From NCBI GenBank assembly GCA_036620675.1, contig JAZHEE010000016.1: a DNA stretch of 64,000 bases. One strand, given 5' to 3'. Of the stretch, positions 43,442-52,214 are shown one piece after another. The first letter of the stretch is position 1, and every line of letters begins with the position of its first letter. The notes under the pieces are model-generated. The model saw only the letters and a program-made list of their open reading frames with translations, was not told the DNA's origin and made no database searches. Both the position numbers and the translations under genes were made by a program. Source of the stretch: Jejubacter sp036620675. Its GTDB lineage: Bacteria; Pseudomonadota; Gammaproteobacteria; Enterobacterales; Enterobacteriaceae.

Positions 43442-44686
43442 ATGAACGTAAGTAGTTCCCGTATTAAGCGGTTTCTTGATGAACTGGCCAGCTTTAACGC
43501 GACGCAAGGCCAGGGGATCACCCGCATGAGTTACGGCACTCAGGCCCATGATGCGCGTGCCTGGCTGCGCCGACAAATGGAGCTGGCAGGGCTACAGGTT
43601 CACGAAGATGCTATCGGCAACGTGATCGGCACGCTGCCAGGAGCCAGGGATTCGCTACCGTCAGTGATGATAGGCTCCCATTTTGATACGGTTCCCCATG
43701 GTGGCGCCTTCGATGGCGCCGCAGGGGTGGTAATGGCGCTGGAAATTGCCACGCTGTTCCATGAGCAGGGCCTGCATCCGTATTATCCGCTGGAGGTAGT
43801 CGCCCTGGTGGAAGAGGAAGGCGCCAGCTTTGGACGCGGCCTGCTGGCTTCTTCCGCCATGGCGGGTCATATAACTTCACAGATGCTGGAAAGCCTGCAT
43901 GACAGCGCAGGCGTCAGCGCGGCCCAACGCATGTCGGAAGCGGGTTACGCCCCTCAGGAGGTATCCAGCGTCATCCGCACGCCGGAATCCCTTAAAGCCT
44001 TTATCGAATTACATATTGAGCAGGGGCCGGTACTGGAACAAACCGCCACCGATCTCGGTATTGTTGATGCTATCGTCGGCATGACCCAGCTCAGCGTGAC
44101 GCTTACCGGAAAAGCGGGTCACGCAGGCACTACCCCCATGGACAAGCGCCAGGACGCGCTCCTTGCCGCCAGCCATATCATCAGCCAGGTGGGAGAATTC
44201 GCCCGCCAGGCCGGAGACGCCACCGTAGCGACCGTTGGAAAGCTTCAGGTCTATCCCAACGGCTCCAACGTCATCCCCCACCAGGTCGTATTTTCTGTCG
44301 ACATCCGCTCGCGCGATGAACAAAAGCTGCGCCAGGTGATCGGCCAGACCCGGGAAGCCATCAGTCAGCAAGCGAACCATGGCATAACGGCGGAAATTGA
44401 GCAGCCGCTGTACGTCTCCCCAACGCCGATGGCGCCAGAAATTGTCCGCAATCTGAAGCAGCAGTGCGACAGGCTCGGCTACAGCCACAGAACCATGGTC
44501 AGCGGTGCCGGCCACGACGCCATGGTTTTCGCAGGCCTGACGCCAACCGCTTTGCTCTTTGTCCCCAGTCGGGATGGGCTCAGCCACCATCCCGACGAGT
44601 GGAGCGACGCAGAACAGATAGCAAAAGGCGTAGAGGTTATCTTCCACGCGGTTAAAACGATAACGGAGGCCAGAAGCCATGACTAA
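43442..44686 (+). CDS. M20-family Zn-dependent hydrolase (allantoate amidohydrolase / N-carbamoyl-L-amino-acid hydrolase type)
   Basis: A 414-residue amidase of the M20C group (AllC/HyuC-like). Metal-binding and catalytic motifs are GSHFDTVPHGGAFDGAAGV, VALVEEEGASFGRGLL, FIELHIEQGPVLE (third ligand), TTPMDKRQDAL in the lid domain, and GAGHDAMVFAG with SHHPDEW at the C-terminus. Substrates in the family are allantoate, N-carbamoyl amino acids or ureidoglycine-type compounds. It starts four bases after the transporter stop and overlaps the next gene by eight bases. Confidence 0.88.
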   Translation: MNVSSSRIKRFLDELASFNATQGQGITRMSYGTQAHDARAWLRRQMELAGLQVHEDAIGNVIGTLPGARDSLPSVMIGSHFDTVPHGGAFDGAAGVVMALEIATLFHEQGLHPYYPLEVVALVEEEGASFGRGLLASSAMAGHITSQMLESLHDSAGVSAAQRMSEAGYAPQEVSSVIRTPESLKAFIELHIEQGPVLEQTATDLGIVDAIVGMTQLSVTLTGKAGHAGTTPMDKRQDALLAASHIISQVGEFARQAGDATVATVGKLQVYPNGSNVIPHQVVFSVDIRSRDEQKLRQVIGQTREAISQQANHGITAEIEQPLYVSPTPMAPEIVRNLKQQCDRLGYSHRTMVSGAGHDAMVFAGLTPTALLFVPSRDGLSHHPDEWSDAEQIAKGVEVIFHAVKTITEARSHD

Positions 44687-45863
44687 CCCTGCCATTACGG
44701 CATTCATTAAAGCGCACCAGCAGCAGATGATCGATTTTCGCCGCGATCTGCACGCCCATCCGGAACTGCCATGGGAAGAGAAACGTACGACTCAGCAGGT
44801 CGCCAGCGCGCTGGACGAACTCGGCATCAGCTATCGACTCACGGCACCTACCGGTATTATCGCCGAAATTCAGGGCGCCAGCCCCGGAAAGACTGTAGGA
44901 CTGCGCGCCGATATGGACGCGCTGCCCATACTGGAGCTCAATGATTCTCTGAGCTACAAATCCCACACGCCGGGTAAAATGCACGCCTGTGGTCACGATG
45001 CCCATACAGCGATGCTGCTCAGCGCCGCCGCGGCGCTACACAGCGTTCGCAGCCAGCTTCCCGGTAATGTGCGCCTTATCTTCCAGCCCGCGGAAGAAAT
45101 CGCCGAAGGTGCCAGAGAGATGGTGCGCCAGGGGGCGATGGAAGGGGTAGATAATGTCTTTGGCATTCATATCTGGAGCCAGATTCCTTCCGGCCAGATC
45201 TCCTGTAAGGTCGGCTCCTCCTTCGCCTCTGCCGATCTGCTCAGAGTCTCGTTTAAAGGACGCGGCGGCCATGGTTCCATGCCGGAAGCCTGTATCGATG
45301 CTGCGGTGGTTGCCTCTTCGTTTGTCATGAATCTACAGGCCATCGTTTCCCGCGAAACCGCCGCGCAGGACTCCGCCGTCGTGACCATCGGCAAAATGGA
45401 GGTGGGAACACGCTTTAACGTGATCGCGGAAAACGCCGTGCTGGACGGCACCGTTCGCTGCTTTACCCTTGAAACTCGCGAACGTCTGAAAGCCGCCATC
45501 GAACGCTATGCCAACCATACCGCCGCCATCTACGGCGCCAGCGTTCAGGTGGAATACACCTACGGCACGCTGCCGGTGATTAACGAAGAACGCAGCGCGC
45601 TGTTGGCGCAATCGGTCGTCCGCGAGGCCTTTGGCGATACGGCGCTCATCACCGAGCGCCCCACAACCGGCGGTGAAGACTTCAGCTTCTATATGGAAAA
45701 GGCGCCGGGATGCTTCGCGCTGGTCGGCTGTGGCAATCCGCAGAAAGGTTCCGACTTCGCGCACCATCACGGCTGTTTTAATATCGATGAAGATGCCATG
45801 GTGAGCGGCGCGGAGCTTTATGCGCAATACGCCTGGCGCTATCTGCATCAGGATTCTTTCTGA
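44679..45863 (+). CDS. M20-family amidohydrolase (hippurate hydrolase / N-acyl-amino-acid deacylase type)
   Basis: A 394-residue M20D enzyme (HipO/YxeP/IAA-amino-acid hydrolase-like). The motif order is FRRDLHAHPELPWEE, GLRADMDALPI, HACGHDAHTAMLL, IFQPAEE, the dimerisation/lid GRGGHGSMPE, and the C-terminal TGGEDFSFY and FAHHHGCFNIDE. These supply the two-metal site with a Cys ligand. Such enzymes cleave N-acyl or N-aroyl amino acids. It overlaps the previous gene by eight bases, so both are translated in concert. Precise substrate cannot be read from sequence. Confidence 0.88.
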   Translation: MTNPAITAFIKAHQQQMIDFRRDLHAHPELPWEEKRTTQQVASALDELGISYRLTAPTGIIAEIQGASPGKTVGLRADMDALPILELNDSLSYKSHTPGKMHACGHDAHTAMLLSAAAALHSVRSQLPGNVRLIFQPAEEIAEGAREMVRQGAMEGVDNVFGIHIWSQIPSGQISCKVGSSFASADLLRVSFKGRGGHGSMPEACIDAAVVASSFVMNLQAIVSRETAAQDSAVVTIGKMEVGTRFNVIAENAVLDGTVRCFTLETRERLKAAIERYANHTAAIYGASVQVEYTYGTLPVINEERSALLAQSVVREAFGDTALITERPTTGGEDFSFYMEKAPGCFALVGCGNPQKGSDFAHHHGCFNIDEDAMVSGAELYAQYAWRYLHQDSF

Positions 45864-46002
45864 TAGCCCACGCGCTCCCGATACCTGGAGCGCGTTTTTC
45901 CATCAATTCTTGCACCATCTCGCGCAACGCCGTAAATACACTTGTCGGCCGGATAAAAAAAATCAACAATTTCGACACAAGTAACGGCGCGAGGATGCAA
46001 CC

Positions 46003-46851
46003 ATGTGTACTTCTCTTTTCGTGGCGAGCGACTGGCTCGCTGAACATATCAACGATCCGGAAATTTTGATTCTGGATGCCCGCATGGCGCCTCCGGGCCA
46101 GGAGCATCGGGACGTTCCCGGCGAATATCGCGCAGGCCATCTGCCCGGCGCCCTGTTTTTCGATATCGAAGCCTTGTCTGACCACGCCTCTTCCCTGCCG
46201 CATATGATGCCACGGCCAGAGGGTTTCGCCGTCGCCATGCGTGAGCTGGGGGTACACGACGATCGCCACCTGGTGGTCTATGATGAAGGCGATCTCTTCT
46301 CTGCGCCCCGCGCCTGGTGGATGTTAAAGAGCTTCGGAGCGCAAAAAGTGTCGATTCTGGCAGGAGGGCTCGCCGGCTGGCAGGCGGAGCGACGTCCGTT
46401 GCACAGCGGTGCCGTGGAGGCCGCTGAAGAGGGCGAGTTCAACGTGAAGTTCGACGCCAGTGTCGTTGCCAGACTCACTGATGTGCTGCTCGCCAGCCAT
46501 GAAGGAAGCGCTCAGGTGGTAGATGCCCGCCCGGCGCCGCGTTTTAACGGCGAAGTGGACGAACCCCGTCCGGGCCTGAAGCGCGGCCATATTCCCGGCT
46601 CATTAAATATGCCCTGGGGATCGCTGGTGGAGCGGGGAGAGCTGAAAAGTCCTGAAGCACTGCGCACGCTGTTCGCACAGCAGGGGATCGATCCGCAACG
46701 CCCGACGATCGCCAGCTGCGGCTCCGGTGTAACCGCCGCCGTGGTGGTACTTGCCCTTACCGCGCTGGGCGCTCAGGACGTACGCCTGTATGACGGTGCC
46801 TGGAGTGAATGGGGCAGCCGCGACGATCTGCCTATCGAGCCCGGTGCCTGA
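46003..46851 (+). CDS. sseA: 3-mercaptopyruvate sulfurtransferase
   Basis: Tandem-rhodanese enzyme that transfers sulfur from 3-mercaptopyruvate to thiols or cyanide. It is 282 residues (281 in E. coli). The N-terminal inactive rhodanese domain has LILDARMAPPGQ and VYDEGDLFSAPRAWW. The C-terminal active domain has DARPAPRFNGEVDEPRPGLKRGHIPGSLN and the loop SCGSGVTA with the catalytic Cys. In E. coli the gene lies in the same order before sseB. Confidence 0.96.
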   Translation: MCTSLFVASDWLAEHINDPEILILDARMAPPGQEHRDVPGEYRAGHLPGALFFDIEALSDHASSLPHMMPRPEGFAVAMRELGVHDDRHLVVYDEGDLFSAPRAWWMLKSFGAQKVSILAGGLAGWQAERRPLHSGAVEAAEEGEFNVKFDASVVARLTDVLLASHEGSAQVVDARPAPRFNGEVDEPRPGLKRGHIPGSLNMPWGSLVERGELKSPEALRTLFAQQGIDPQRPTIASCGSGVTAAVVVLALTALGAQDVRLYDGAWSEWGSRDDLPIEPGA

Positions 46852-46888
46852 CGCGAGACGCCCCGGCCAGTCGGCCGGGGCGTCGCCT

Positions 46889-47665
46889 TTACAGTATACG
46901 GCTATCCTTAAAATCGCGCAGGAAGCTGCCCCAACGGCGTTCGTAGAAAGGCGCTAAATGGGCAATCATAAAGTGGCTAATCCCCCCCTGCCCTTCGGTC
47001 ACCTGACAGATATCCACCGGCTCGTCTCCCGGCAGCGTATCCATCGCCACGCTGCCTGCCGCCCGGATAATTGCCTCAACATCCCCTTCAGCCTCAATGC
47101 CTATCAGCCATACCGGTTCGTCCTGGGCCTGCTCTTTCAGAGAACAGATAAACGCCCGCTTCACCGTTTTCATGCTCTTAAACAGCGTCGAGAGCGAATC
47201 GAGCATCATCTGCGGCGGCTGTGCCACTTCTGAAAGCAGTAACGCTTCGCCCCCTTCCAGCACCTGCTGCTGGCTGAGCGGATCCCCTTCCCGGCTCAGC
47301 AAATGGCGAATCTCCTGCGGGAAAAATTCTTTGCCGGTTTCAAGCCTGGCGTTCAGAAACAGCGTCTCGCCCAGGGTCATTTCAAATAGTACCCGGGCTG
47401 GCATCACCACAAAGGGCTGTTCATCCTGGACCGCCTGTTCAAGGGCCTGTAGCGAGGTAAAAAAGGGGATAACCGATGTGCCATCGGCTTTCTCCCAGTG
47501 GTGAAGGTCAACGGCGGAATCGGCGGAAACAGCGCCCTCTTCGGCAGCGCTTCCCGGTACCCAAACGCTGGACTCCAGCAGGGTGCGGAAAAAGGCCGGA
47601 CGGTACGCCGGTTCGCTGGCGGCCTGCGCCAGCAGGGTTTCCAGTTGATTATTATTTTCTGACAT
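46889..47665 (-). CDS. sseB: SseB, serine-sensitivity enhancing protein
   Basis: A 258-residue cytoplasmic protein, the E. coli length, of unknown biochemical role (enhanced serine sensitivity when overproduced). It keeps RPAFFRTLLESSVWVPG, TSVIPFFTSLQALEQAV and the C-terminal FYERRWGSFLRDFK. The start is ATG at complement 47663-47665 (MSENNNQLETLL). The frame stays open far upstream through the 37-base tandem repeat to 48220, which would give a 443-residue fusion. I regard that as a by-product of the repeat. Confidence 0.94.
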   Translation of the reverse strand: MSENNNQLETLLAQAASEPAYRPAFFRTLLESSVWVPGSAAEEGAVSADSAVDLHHWEKADGTSVIPFFTSLQALEQAVQDEQPFVVMPARVLFEMTLGETLFLNARLETGKEFFPQEIRHLLSREGDPLSQQQVLEGGEALLLSEVAQPPQMMLDSLSTLFKSMKTVKRAFICSLKEQAQDEPVWLIGIEAEGDVEAIIRAAGSVAMDTLPGDEPVDICQVTEGQGGISHFMIAHLAPFYERRWGSFLRDFKDSRIL

Positions 47666-47702
47666 AGATCTTCCGAATGATTTTCCTTTTCCCTCACCCC
47701 AT

Positions 47703-48257
47703 CCCTCTCCCACAGGGAGAGGGGGCCGGTTGAGCCCATCCCTCTCGTCCAGAGAAAGGAGACTGGTTGAACCCATCCCTCTCGTCCAGAGAAAGGAGAC
47801 TGGTTGAACCCATCCCGCTCGTCCAGAGAAAGGAGACTGGTTGACCCCATCTCTCTCGTCCAGAGAAAGGAGACTGGTTGAACCCATCTCTCTCGTCCAG
47901 AGAAAGGAGGCAGGTTGAACCCATCCCTCTCGTCCAGAGAAAGGAGACTGGTTGAACCCATCTCTCTTGTCCAGAGAAAGGAGACTGGTTGAACCCATCC
48001 CTCTCGTCCAGAGAAAGGAGGCAGGTTGAACCCATCCCGCTCGTCCAGAGAAAGGAGACTGGTTGAACCCATCCCTCTCGTTCAGAGAAAGGAGGCAGGT
48101 TGAACCCATCCCTCTCGTCCAGAGAAAAGAGACTGGTTGAACCCATCCCTCTCGTCCAGAGAAAGGAGACAGGTTGAACCCATCTCTCTCGTCCAGAGAA
48201 AGGAGACTGGTTGAACCCATCCCTCCCCTTCAGAGAAAAGCGGCTGGTTGAAGGAGT
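47703..48257. repeat. 37-base tandem repeat (minisatellite), about 15 units
   Basis: Exact 37-base periodicity from 47703 to 48257: 14 complete units plus a more degenerate fifteenth. Units begin CCCTCTCGTCCAGAG and end GGTTGAACCCAT. Variation is limited to a few positions (CCC/CTC start, ACT/GCA/ACA before GGTTGA). The first unit still reads CCCTCTCCCACAGGGAGAGG, the GC-rich palindrome of an enterobacterial intergenic repeat. There are no unique spacers, so it is not CRISPR. It fills most of the 650 bases between sseB and pepB. Because 37 is not a multiple of three, several frames stay open by chance. Confidence 0.95.
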
Positions 48258-48274
48258 ATGTGCCTCTTTATCCC

Positions 48275-48306
48275 CTCTCCCCTCCGGGGAGAGGGTCAGG
48301 GTGAGG
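48275..48306. repeat. GC-rich palindromic intergenic repeat
   Basis: CCCTCTCCCCTCCGGGGAGA and the following GGGTCAGGGTGAGGGG form the common enterobacterial palindrome CCCTCACCC-type element, ten bases from the pepB stop. Its mirror half, CCCTCACCCCATCCCTCTCC, borders the sseB side at 47691. The tandem array lies between the two. Confidence 0.7.
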
Positions 48307-48315
48307 GGCAAATTT

Positions 48316-49602
48316 TTACTCCACGGTCAGCAGATTCGCCAGGGTGCGCACACCAATGCCGGTGGCGCCCGCCGCCCACAGATCCACAGCCGCCTTGCGG
48401 TAGGTGGCCGAACAGTCGATATGCAGCCAGCCCTGCTGATACTCTTCAACAAAGTGAGACAGGAAACCCGCCGCGGTGCTGGCGCCCGCCGGACAGGCGG
48501 CAGTACCGGTATTGCTCATATCGGCAAAGTTCGACGGCAGTTGACTGCGATGCATTTCTGCCAGCGGCAGGCGCCAGAACGCTTCGTTTTCGGCCCGGGC
48601 GCTCGCCAGCAGGCGCTCGACCAGCGCATCGTCGAAGCTCAGCAGCGCGTGGTAATCATTACCCAGCGCCGTTTTGGCGGCGCCAGTCAGGGTAGCGCAG
48701 TCGATGATAAGCGCCGGTTTTTCACGGCTGGCGTCGATCAGCCCGTCCGCCAGCACCAGGCGACCCTCGGCATCGGTATTCATCACCTCGACCCGTTTAC
48801 CGTTACGGTAACTGATGATATCGCCCAGCCTCATGGCGTTGCCGCTGATCATATTATCCGCGCAGCACAGGAAGAGCTTCACGCGACGCTTAAGGCCGCG
48901 AGCAATCGCGAAGGCCAGCGCCCCGGTAGCCAGCGCCGCACCGCCCATATCGGACTTCATTGAGTCCATAAATGCGCTGGGTTTAATGCTGTAGCCACCG
49001 GAATCAAAGGTGATTCCCTTGCCCACCAGGCAGGCATAGACCGGCGCTTCTTCATCGCCGGTTGGGTTGTAGTCCAGCGTCAACAGGGCTGACGTGCGCT
49101 CGGAACCGCGGCCGACGGTATGGATACCGGCATAGCCCTGCTCACGCAGGTCTTCGCCGCGAGTGATACGGTAGCTAATCTGCTCACCGCCCACGTCACT
49201 CAGCAGATCGACTGCCCGCTGGGTCAGTTGGGACGGCCCTAAATCTTCCGCCGGCAGGTTAATGGTATCGCGCACCCAGTCGATAATCTTGAGGCGATTT
49301 TCCAGCTCGTGCCGCTGAACTTCATCCAGTTCGGGCCACTCGACCCGGCGCTCCCCTTTTGGGCCGCGATAGCCCATCCAGAAGGCCCAGCTTTTCTCCA
49401 GATCCCAGCCTTCACCGGCCAGGCGCACGTATTTAAAGCCCTGCCCGTCAATTTTACGCGCAGCGCGCTGAATCAGAGTTAAATTGTCTTTACCATTCAG
49501 ATGCAGGGTGATGCCATCATTACCGATGCTGAAGCTGGCTTTTTCGCCCCAGCGCGCGTCGGCCGGTTGTGTGGAAAGGGTGATATTCATAGCTTCACTC
49601 AT
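48316..49602 (-). CDS. pepB: Peptidase B (M17 leucyl aminopeptidase family)
   Basis: Mn/Zn-dependent aminopeptidase active on Cys-Gly and other dipeptides. It is 428 residues (427 in E. coli). The metal-binding segments are VGKGITFDSGGYSIK (Lys and Asp ligands), DMGGAAL and the family signature NTDAEGRLVLADG. The start is ATG at complement 49600-49602 with AAGGAG upstream; the frame is open further upstream without a better site. In E. coli it follows iscX in the same direction. Confidence 0.97.
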   Translation of the reverse strand: MSEAMNITLSTQPADARWGEKASFSIGNDGITLHLNGKDNLTLIQRAARKIDGQGFKYVRLAGEGWDLEKSWAFWMGYRGPKGERRVEWPELDEVQRHELENRLKIIDWVRDTINLPAEDLGPSQLTQRAVDLLSDVGGEQISYRITRGEDLREQGYAGIHTVGRGSERTSALLTLDYNPTGDEEAPVYACLVGKGITFDSGGYSIKPSAFMDSMKSDMGGAALATGALAFAIARGLKRRVKLFLCCADNMISGNAMRLGDIISYRNGKRVEVMNTDAEGRLVLADGLIDASREKPALIIDCATLTGAAKTALGNDYHALLSFDDALVERLLASARAENEAFWRLPLAEMHRSQLPSNFADMSNTGTAACPAGASTAAGFLSHFVEEYQQGWLHIDCSATYRKAAVDLWAAGATGIGVRTLANLLTVE

Positions 49603-49637
49603 CCTGAACTCCTTCTTTTTTTCGTTCTGGATCGAAA

Positions 49638-49659
49638 CGGGCTGCCTTCTGGCAGCCCG
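49638..49659 (-). terminator. Terminator after iscX
   Basis: Perfect 9-base stem CGGGCTGCC / GGCAGCCCG with a 4-base loop, followed on the minus strand by TTTCG. It lies about 140 bases after iscX and before the pepB ribosome site, so it may separate the isc operon from pepB. Confidence 0.6.
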
Positions 49660-49797
49660 TGAGATTCTTGACAACCTCCGGGTCGAACAAGTTCAGCCCG
49701 AATCAATTAATAAATCACGGAAAATCAATTCATTGATTTTCGAGCGATTATCATAAAGAGGGAAACACCACGTTTTTTCCCTCTTTACCCGTTATCG

Positions 49798-49998
49798 TTA
49801 ATCCGCTTCGTCCAGCCAGACCAGCAGTATCGCCTCAAGAATCTTTTCATTCGAGGCCTGGGGGTCGTCGTCGAACTCCTCCAGATCGCAAATCCACTGA
49901 TGTAAGTCGGTGAAACGCACGGTTTTCGGGTCGATGTCAGGGCGACTGTCGTACAGCGCCTCGCCAATCTCCCGGCTGTCGGTCCATTTTAGTCCCAT
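49798..49998 (-). CDS. iscX: IscX (YfhJ), isc operon accessory protein
   Basis: A 66-residue acidic protein, the E. coli length. It binds IscS and iron and tunes cluster assembly. The sequence MGLKWTDSREIGEALYD and the run HQWICDLEEFDDDPQASNE is close to E. coli. It is the last gene of the isc operon, 13 bases after fdx. Confidence 0.95.
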   Translation of the reverse strand: MGLKWTDSREIGEALYDSRPDIDPKTVRFTDLHQWICDLEEFDDDPQASNEKILEAILLVWLDEAD

Positions 49999-50011
49999 CA
50001 CTCTATCCCCG

Positions 50012-50347
50012 TTAGTGCTCGCGGGCATGGTTAATTGTGTAACGCGGAATTTCCACCACCAGATCTTCACCGGTGACCTTCGCCTGGCAGCCAAGGCGGC
50101 TTTCCGGCTCCAGCCCCCAGGCTTTATCCAGCATGTCGTCCTCTTCTTCGCTGCTTTCGTCCAGCGAATCAAAGCCTTCACGCACGATACAGTGGCAGGT
50201 CGTGCAGGCACAGGACTTTTCGCAGGCATGCTCAATCTCAATGCCGTTGCGCAACGCGGCATCAAGGATAGTTTCTCCAGCTTCTACTTCCACAACCGCA
50301 CCATCCGGGCAGAGATCCTGATGGGGCAGAAAAACAATCTTTGGCAT
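50012..50347 (-). CDS. fdx: [2Fe-2S] ferredoxin of the isc operon
   Basis: Electron carrier for cluster assembly on IscU. It is 111 residues, as in E. coli. The cluster ligands are in CEKSCACTTCHC (Cys 42, 48, 51) and LGCQAKV (Cys near 87). It starts one base after hscA ends, so it is coupled to hscA. Confidence 0.97.
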   Translation of the reverse strand: MPKIVFLPHQDLCPDGAVVEVEAGETILDAALRNGIEIEHACEKSCACTTCHCIVREGFDSLDESSEEEDDMLDKAWGLEPESRLGCQAKVTGEDLVVEIPRYTINHAREH

Positions 50348-50348
50348 A

Positions 50349-52199
50349 TTAAACCTCATCCACGGAGTGGCCCTTGAGCGCTTTACGAATGGAAAGATCC
50401 ATCCGGCGCGCGGCAAACTCCTGGGTCTGTTTGTCTATCGTTTTAATGGCTTCTTTAATTGCATCGACATCGTCGCCGTCGGCGACGGTGCGCAAATGGG
50501 TCGCACTCTGTTGAATGGTCTGACGCTCCTGATCGCTCAGCAGTTCGCCATCGGCGGCCAGAGCGCCAGTAAGGCTTTCCAGTACCCGAGCCGCTTCCAC
50601 CTTCTGCTCGGCCAGCATACGGGCCTGTACATCCTCGTCGGCATGGGTCATAGAGTCTTTAATCATATCGGCGATTTCGCTGTCGCTCAGACCATAGGAC
50701 GGTTTCACCTGGATCGAGGCTTCCACGCCGGTGGATTTTTCCATCGCGGTGACGCTCAGCAGGCCGTCGGCATCCACCTGGAAGGTAACGCGGATATGGG
50801 CGCCGCCCGCCGGCATAGCCGGAATGCCGCGCAGCGAGAAGCGCGCCAGCGACCGGCAGTCCTGTACCAGTTCGCGTTCGCCCTGCAGCACGTGAATCGC
50901 CATGGCGGTCTGGCCATCTTTAAAGGTGGTGAACTCCTGGGCACGGGCCACCGGAATCGTGGTGTTGCGCGGAATCACTTTTTCCACCAGACCGCCCATG
51001 GTTTCCAGCCCCAGCGAGAGCGGAATGACATCCAGAAGCAGCATTTCGCTGTCCGGCTTGTTGCCCACCAGGATATCGGCCTGAATGGCCGCGCCGATGG
51101 CCACCACTTTATCCGGATCGATGGAAGTCAGAGGCTCGCGACCAAAAAATTCCCCCACCCGATCGCGTACCAGCGGCACCCGAGTGGAGCCGCCGACCAT
51201 CACGACCTCCATCACCTCCTGCGCCTCGACGCCCGCATCTTTAAGGGCGCGACGGCAGGAAAGCAGCGTGCGCTTAACCAGCGGCGCAATCAGTTCATTA
51301 AGCTGCTCACGAGTAACGCTGCCGCGCCATCCGGCGATCTCGACCTCCGTGCTATCCGCCGTACTCAGCGCGATTTTGGCGGCGGTCGCGGCATCCAGTA
51401 GCTGACGCTGTAGCGTCGCATCCTGGCGATCGCTCACCCCGGCCTGCTCGCGCAGCCAGTCGGCCAGCAGATTATCGAAGTCATCGCCGCCCAGCGCGGA
51501 ATCGCCACCGGTCGCCAGCACTTCAAAGACGCCGCGGCTCAGGCGCAGCACGGAAATATCGAAAGTGCCGCCCCCCAGGTCGTAGACCGCGATGATCCCC
51601 TCTTTGCCGGAATCCAGGCCGTAGGCGATAGCCGCGGCTGTGGGTTCGTTCAACAGGCGCAGAACGTGCAGCCCAGCCAGACGGGCCGCGTCTTTAGTTC
51701 CCTGGCGTTGGGCGTCGTCGAAATAAGCGGGAACGGTAATCACCACGCCGTCCAGTTCGCCCGCCAGCGTTTCGCGAGCGCGGTCGGCCAGGGCTTTCAG
51801 AATATCGGCGGAGACCCGCACCGGGTTAACCACCCCGGCGGCGGTATCGATCATCGGCAGGCCGTTTTCACTTGCATGCAGACGATAAGGAAGGTGGGGA
51901 TAGCGGCTCTGAATATCCGCCAGCGAGCGCCCCATCAGACGTTTAACGGAGCTGATAGTATTGGCAGGATCCTGCGCGGCAATAGCGCGCGCCTGCAGAC
52001 CAACGAGGTGGCCCTGTTGCTGGTAGTGCACCACAGAGGGCAGCAAATGACGACCATCACTCCCCGCCAGTGTTTCGGTTTGCCCGCTGCGCACGGTAGC
52101 TACCAGCGAGTTGGTAGTACCCAGATCGATGCCTGCCGCCAGCCTGCGCTGATGCGGCGCGCTACTCAGGCCGGGCTCACTAATTTGTAATAAGGCCAT
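50349..52199 (-). CDS. hscA: Hsp70-type chaperone HscA
   Basis: Specialised Hsp70 that, with HscB, acts on IscU to release the new cluster. It is 616 residues, as in E. coli. The ATPase domain has GIDLGTTNSLVATV, VITVPAYFDDAQRQ, YDLGGGTFDISVL and VVMVGGSTRVPLV. The peptide-binding domain has VLQGERELV and the C-terminal lid is helical. It recognises the LPPVK motif of IscU, which is present here (LELPPVKIHCS). Confidence 0.98.
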   Translation of the reverse strand: MALLQISEPGLSSAPHQRRLAAGIDLGTTNSLVATVRSGQTETLAGSDGRHLLPSVVHYQQQGHLVGLQARAIAAQDPANTISSVKRLMGRSLADIQSRYPHLPYRLHASENGLPMIDTAAGVVNPVRVSADILKALADRARETLAGELDGVVITVPAYFDDAQRQGTKDAARLAGLHVLRLLNEPTAAAIAYGLDSGKEGIIAVYDLGGGTFDISVLRLSRGVFEVLATGGDSALGGDDFDNLLADWLREQAGVSDRQDATLQRQLLDAATAAKIALSTADSTEVEIAGWRGSVTREQLNELIAPLVKRTLLSCRRALKDAGVEAQEVMEVVMVGGSTRVPLVRDRVGEFFGREPLTSIDPDKVVAIGAAIQADILVGNKPDSEMLLLDVIPLSLGLETMGGLVEKVIPRNTTIPVARAQEFTTFKDGQTAMAIHVLQGERELVQDCRSLARFSLRGIPAMPAGGAHIRVTFQVDADGLLSVTAMEKSTGVEASIQVKPSYGLSDSEIADMIKDSMTHADEDVQARMLAEQKVEAARVLESLTGALAADGELLSDQERQTIQQSATHLRTVADGDDVDAIKEAIKTIDKQTQEFAARRMDLSIRKALKGHSVDEV

Positions 52200-52214
52200 G
52201 TTTAGCTTCCAGAA

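Noticed and set aside
46852..46888. RyfA small RNA near sseA-sseB
   Set aside because: Only 37 bases separate sseA and sseB here, too short for that RNA.
47691..48306. CRISPR array
   Set aside because: The 37-base units follow each other directly with no unique spacers, and no cas genes are in the window.
47404..48311. Long repeat-containing ORFs on the minus strand as real proteins
   Set aside because: They arise because the 37-base unit lacks stops in several frames. They have no family resemblance, and all frames read equally well.
48211..48963. Plus-strand ORF starting in the tandem repeat and covering the pepB end
   Set aside because: Antisense to pepB and without a recognised domain.
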